Positions 33,245-33,405 of a stretch of 33,405 nt of DNA are shown here, piece after piece. Under the pieces are notes generated by a model. The model was not told the DNA's origin and searched no databases. It saw nothing but the letters and a program-made list of their open reading frames with translations. Every line of letters begins with the position of its first letter. Within the stretch, counting starts at the first letter, position 1. Made by a program: the position numbers and the translations under genes. Source of the DNA: GCA-2688105 sp964499445 (lineage in GTDB: Bacteria; Chloroflexota; Dehalococcoidia; Dehalococcoidales; GCA-2688105); contig CAZCLE010000008.1 of assembly GCA_964499445.1 (NCBI GenBank), positions 1 through 33,405 of the forward strand, given 5' to 3'.

Positions 33245-33405
33245 GTGCGCGAGAATAAATATCCTACCGACCTAACGCCACCAGTAAGTGAGATACACCT
33301 TCGCCGGCTCACCGTAGACGAAGCCCTGCTGAAGCTTGACCAATACCTGAATGATGCCTTTATGGCTGGTCTTTATCAGGTTAGAGTAGTTCACGGTAAA
33401 GGGAC
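33245..33405 (+). CDS. Small Smr-domain protein, 5' part (runs off the right edge)
   Basis: From GTG 33245 the frame stays open to the window end and reads an Smr domain: SEIHLRRLTVDEALLKLDQYL and MAGLYQVRVVHGKG, matching the (D/H)LR-G-T/L-x-x-EAL and HGKG motifs of the MutS2 C-terminal nuclease domain. An in-frame TAG at 33206-33208 and only about 18 residues before the domain indicate a stand-alone Smr protein rather than MutS2. Some Smr domains nick DNA or RNA. GGGAG lies 11 bases before the GTG. In the LRRL motif the usual glycine is replaced by arginine. No terminator or promoter is evident in the 65-base gap after fdhA. Confidence 0.75.
   Translation, partial: MRENKYPTDLTPPVSEIHLRRLTVDEALLKLDQYLNDAFMAGLYQVRVVHGKG

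Noticed and set aside
1..33405. CRISPR arrays, tRNA, rRNA and cobalamin riboswitches.
   Set aside because: No regularly spaced repeats, tRNA T-loop signatures, rRNA segments or B12-box-like conserved stretches were seen in the intergenic gaps.

Overview
The window reads as a chromosomal piece of a strictly anaerobic, autotrophy-capable bacterium. The best guess is an uncultured Chloroflexota (Dehalococcoidia-like) lineage. That guess rests on the gene content (a bacterial-type Wood-Ljungdahl cluster with a DUF3786 gene, archaeal-like sugar nucleotidyltransferases, an MTH1187-type protein, cobamide salvage genes) and on interspersed palindromic repeats. It is an inference; the window holds no rRNA or other marker gene.

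Region 1 (1-2537, + strand) handles the lower (nucleotide) loop of cobamides: the 3' part of cobS, a histidine phosphatase of the CobC type, a DUF71/COG2102 ATP-pyrophosphatase predicted to act in B12 salvage, an intergenic palindromic repeat, and cobU. The corrinoid made or salvaged here is what the corrinoid iron-sulfur protein in region 4 needs.

Region 2 (2534-7278, - strand) reads thioredoxin, an MTH1187-family thiamine-binding-type protein, a UDP-GlcNAc 6-dehydrogenase (WbpA-like), a natural WbpB-WbpD fusion (oxidoreductase plus N-acetyltransferase plus zinc ribbon) and a WbpE-like aminotransferase. The last three together would convert UDP-GlcNAc to a 2,3-diacetamido-2,3-dideoxy-glucuronate nucleotide sugar for surface polysaccharide.

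Region 3 (7430-14783, + strand) is an amino-sugar operon: a GlmM-like mutase, two tandem GlmU-like nucleotidyltransferases and GlmS. It supplies UDP-GlcNAc, the substrate of region 2. It is interrupted by an A+T-rich AIPR-family (abortive phage resistance) gene with its own likely promoter, followed by a short dispersed repeat.

Region 4 (about 14879-33179, + strand) is a long Wood-Ljungdahl cluster: cooC, fhs, a second cooC, folD, a 72-residue orphan, acsD, acsA/cooS, acsB, acsC, acsE, a DUF3786 gene, then a NuoE-like, a NuoF-like and a cysteine-type formate dehydrogenase catalytic subunit. Together they can take CO2 to formate, formyl-, methenyl- and methylene-THF, then methyl transfer to the corrinoid protein and acetyl-CoA synthesis with CO. 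Two expected parts are not in the window: methylene-THF reductase (metF/metV) and the corrinoid-protein reactivase (acsV). A promoter and a long leader hairpin precede the first cooC. Just before fdhA lies a 24-codon decayed or duplicated copy of the fdhA start. The window ends inside a small Smr-domain gene.

No tRNA, rRNA, CRISPR array or transposase gene was seen, and no gene-free stretch exceeds about 220 bases.
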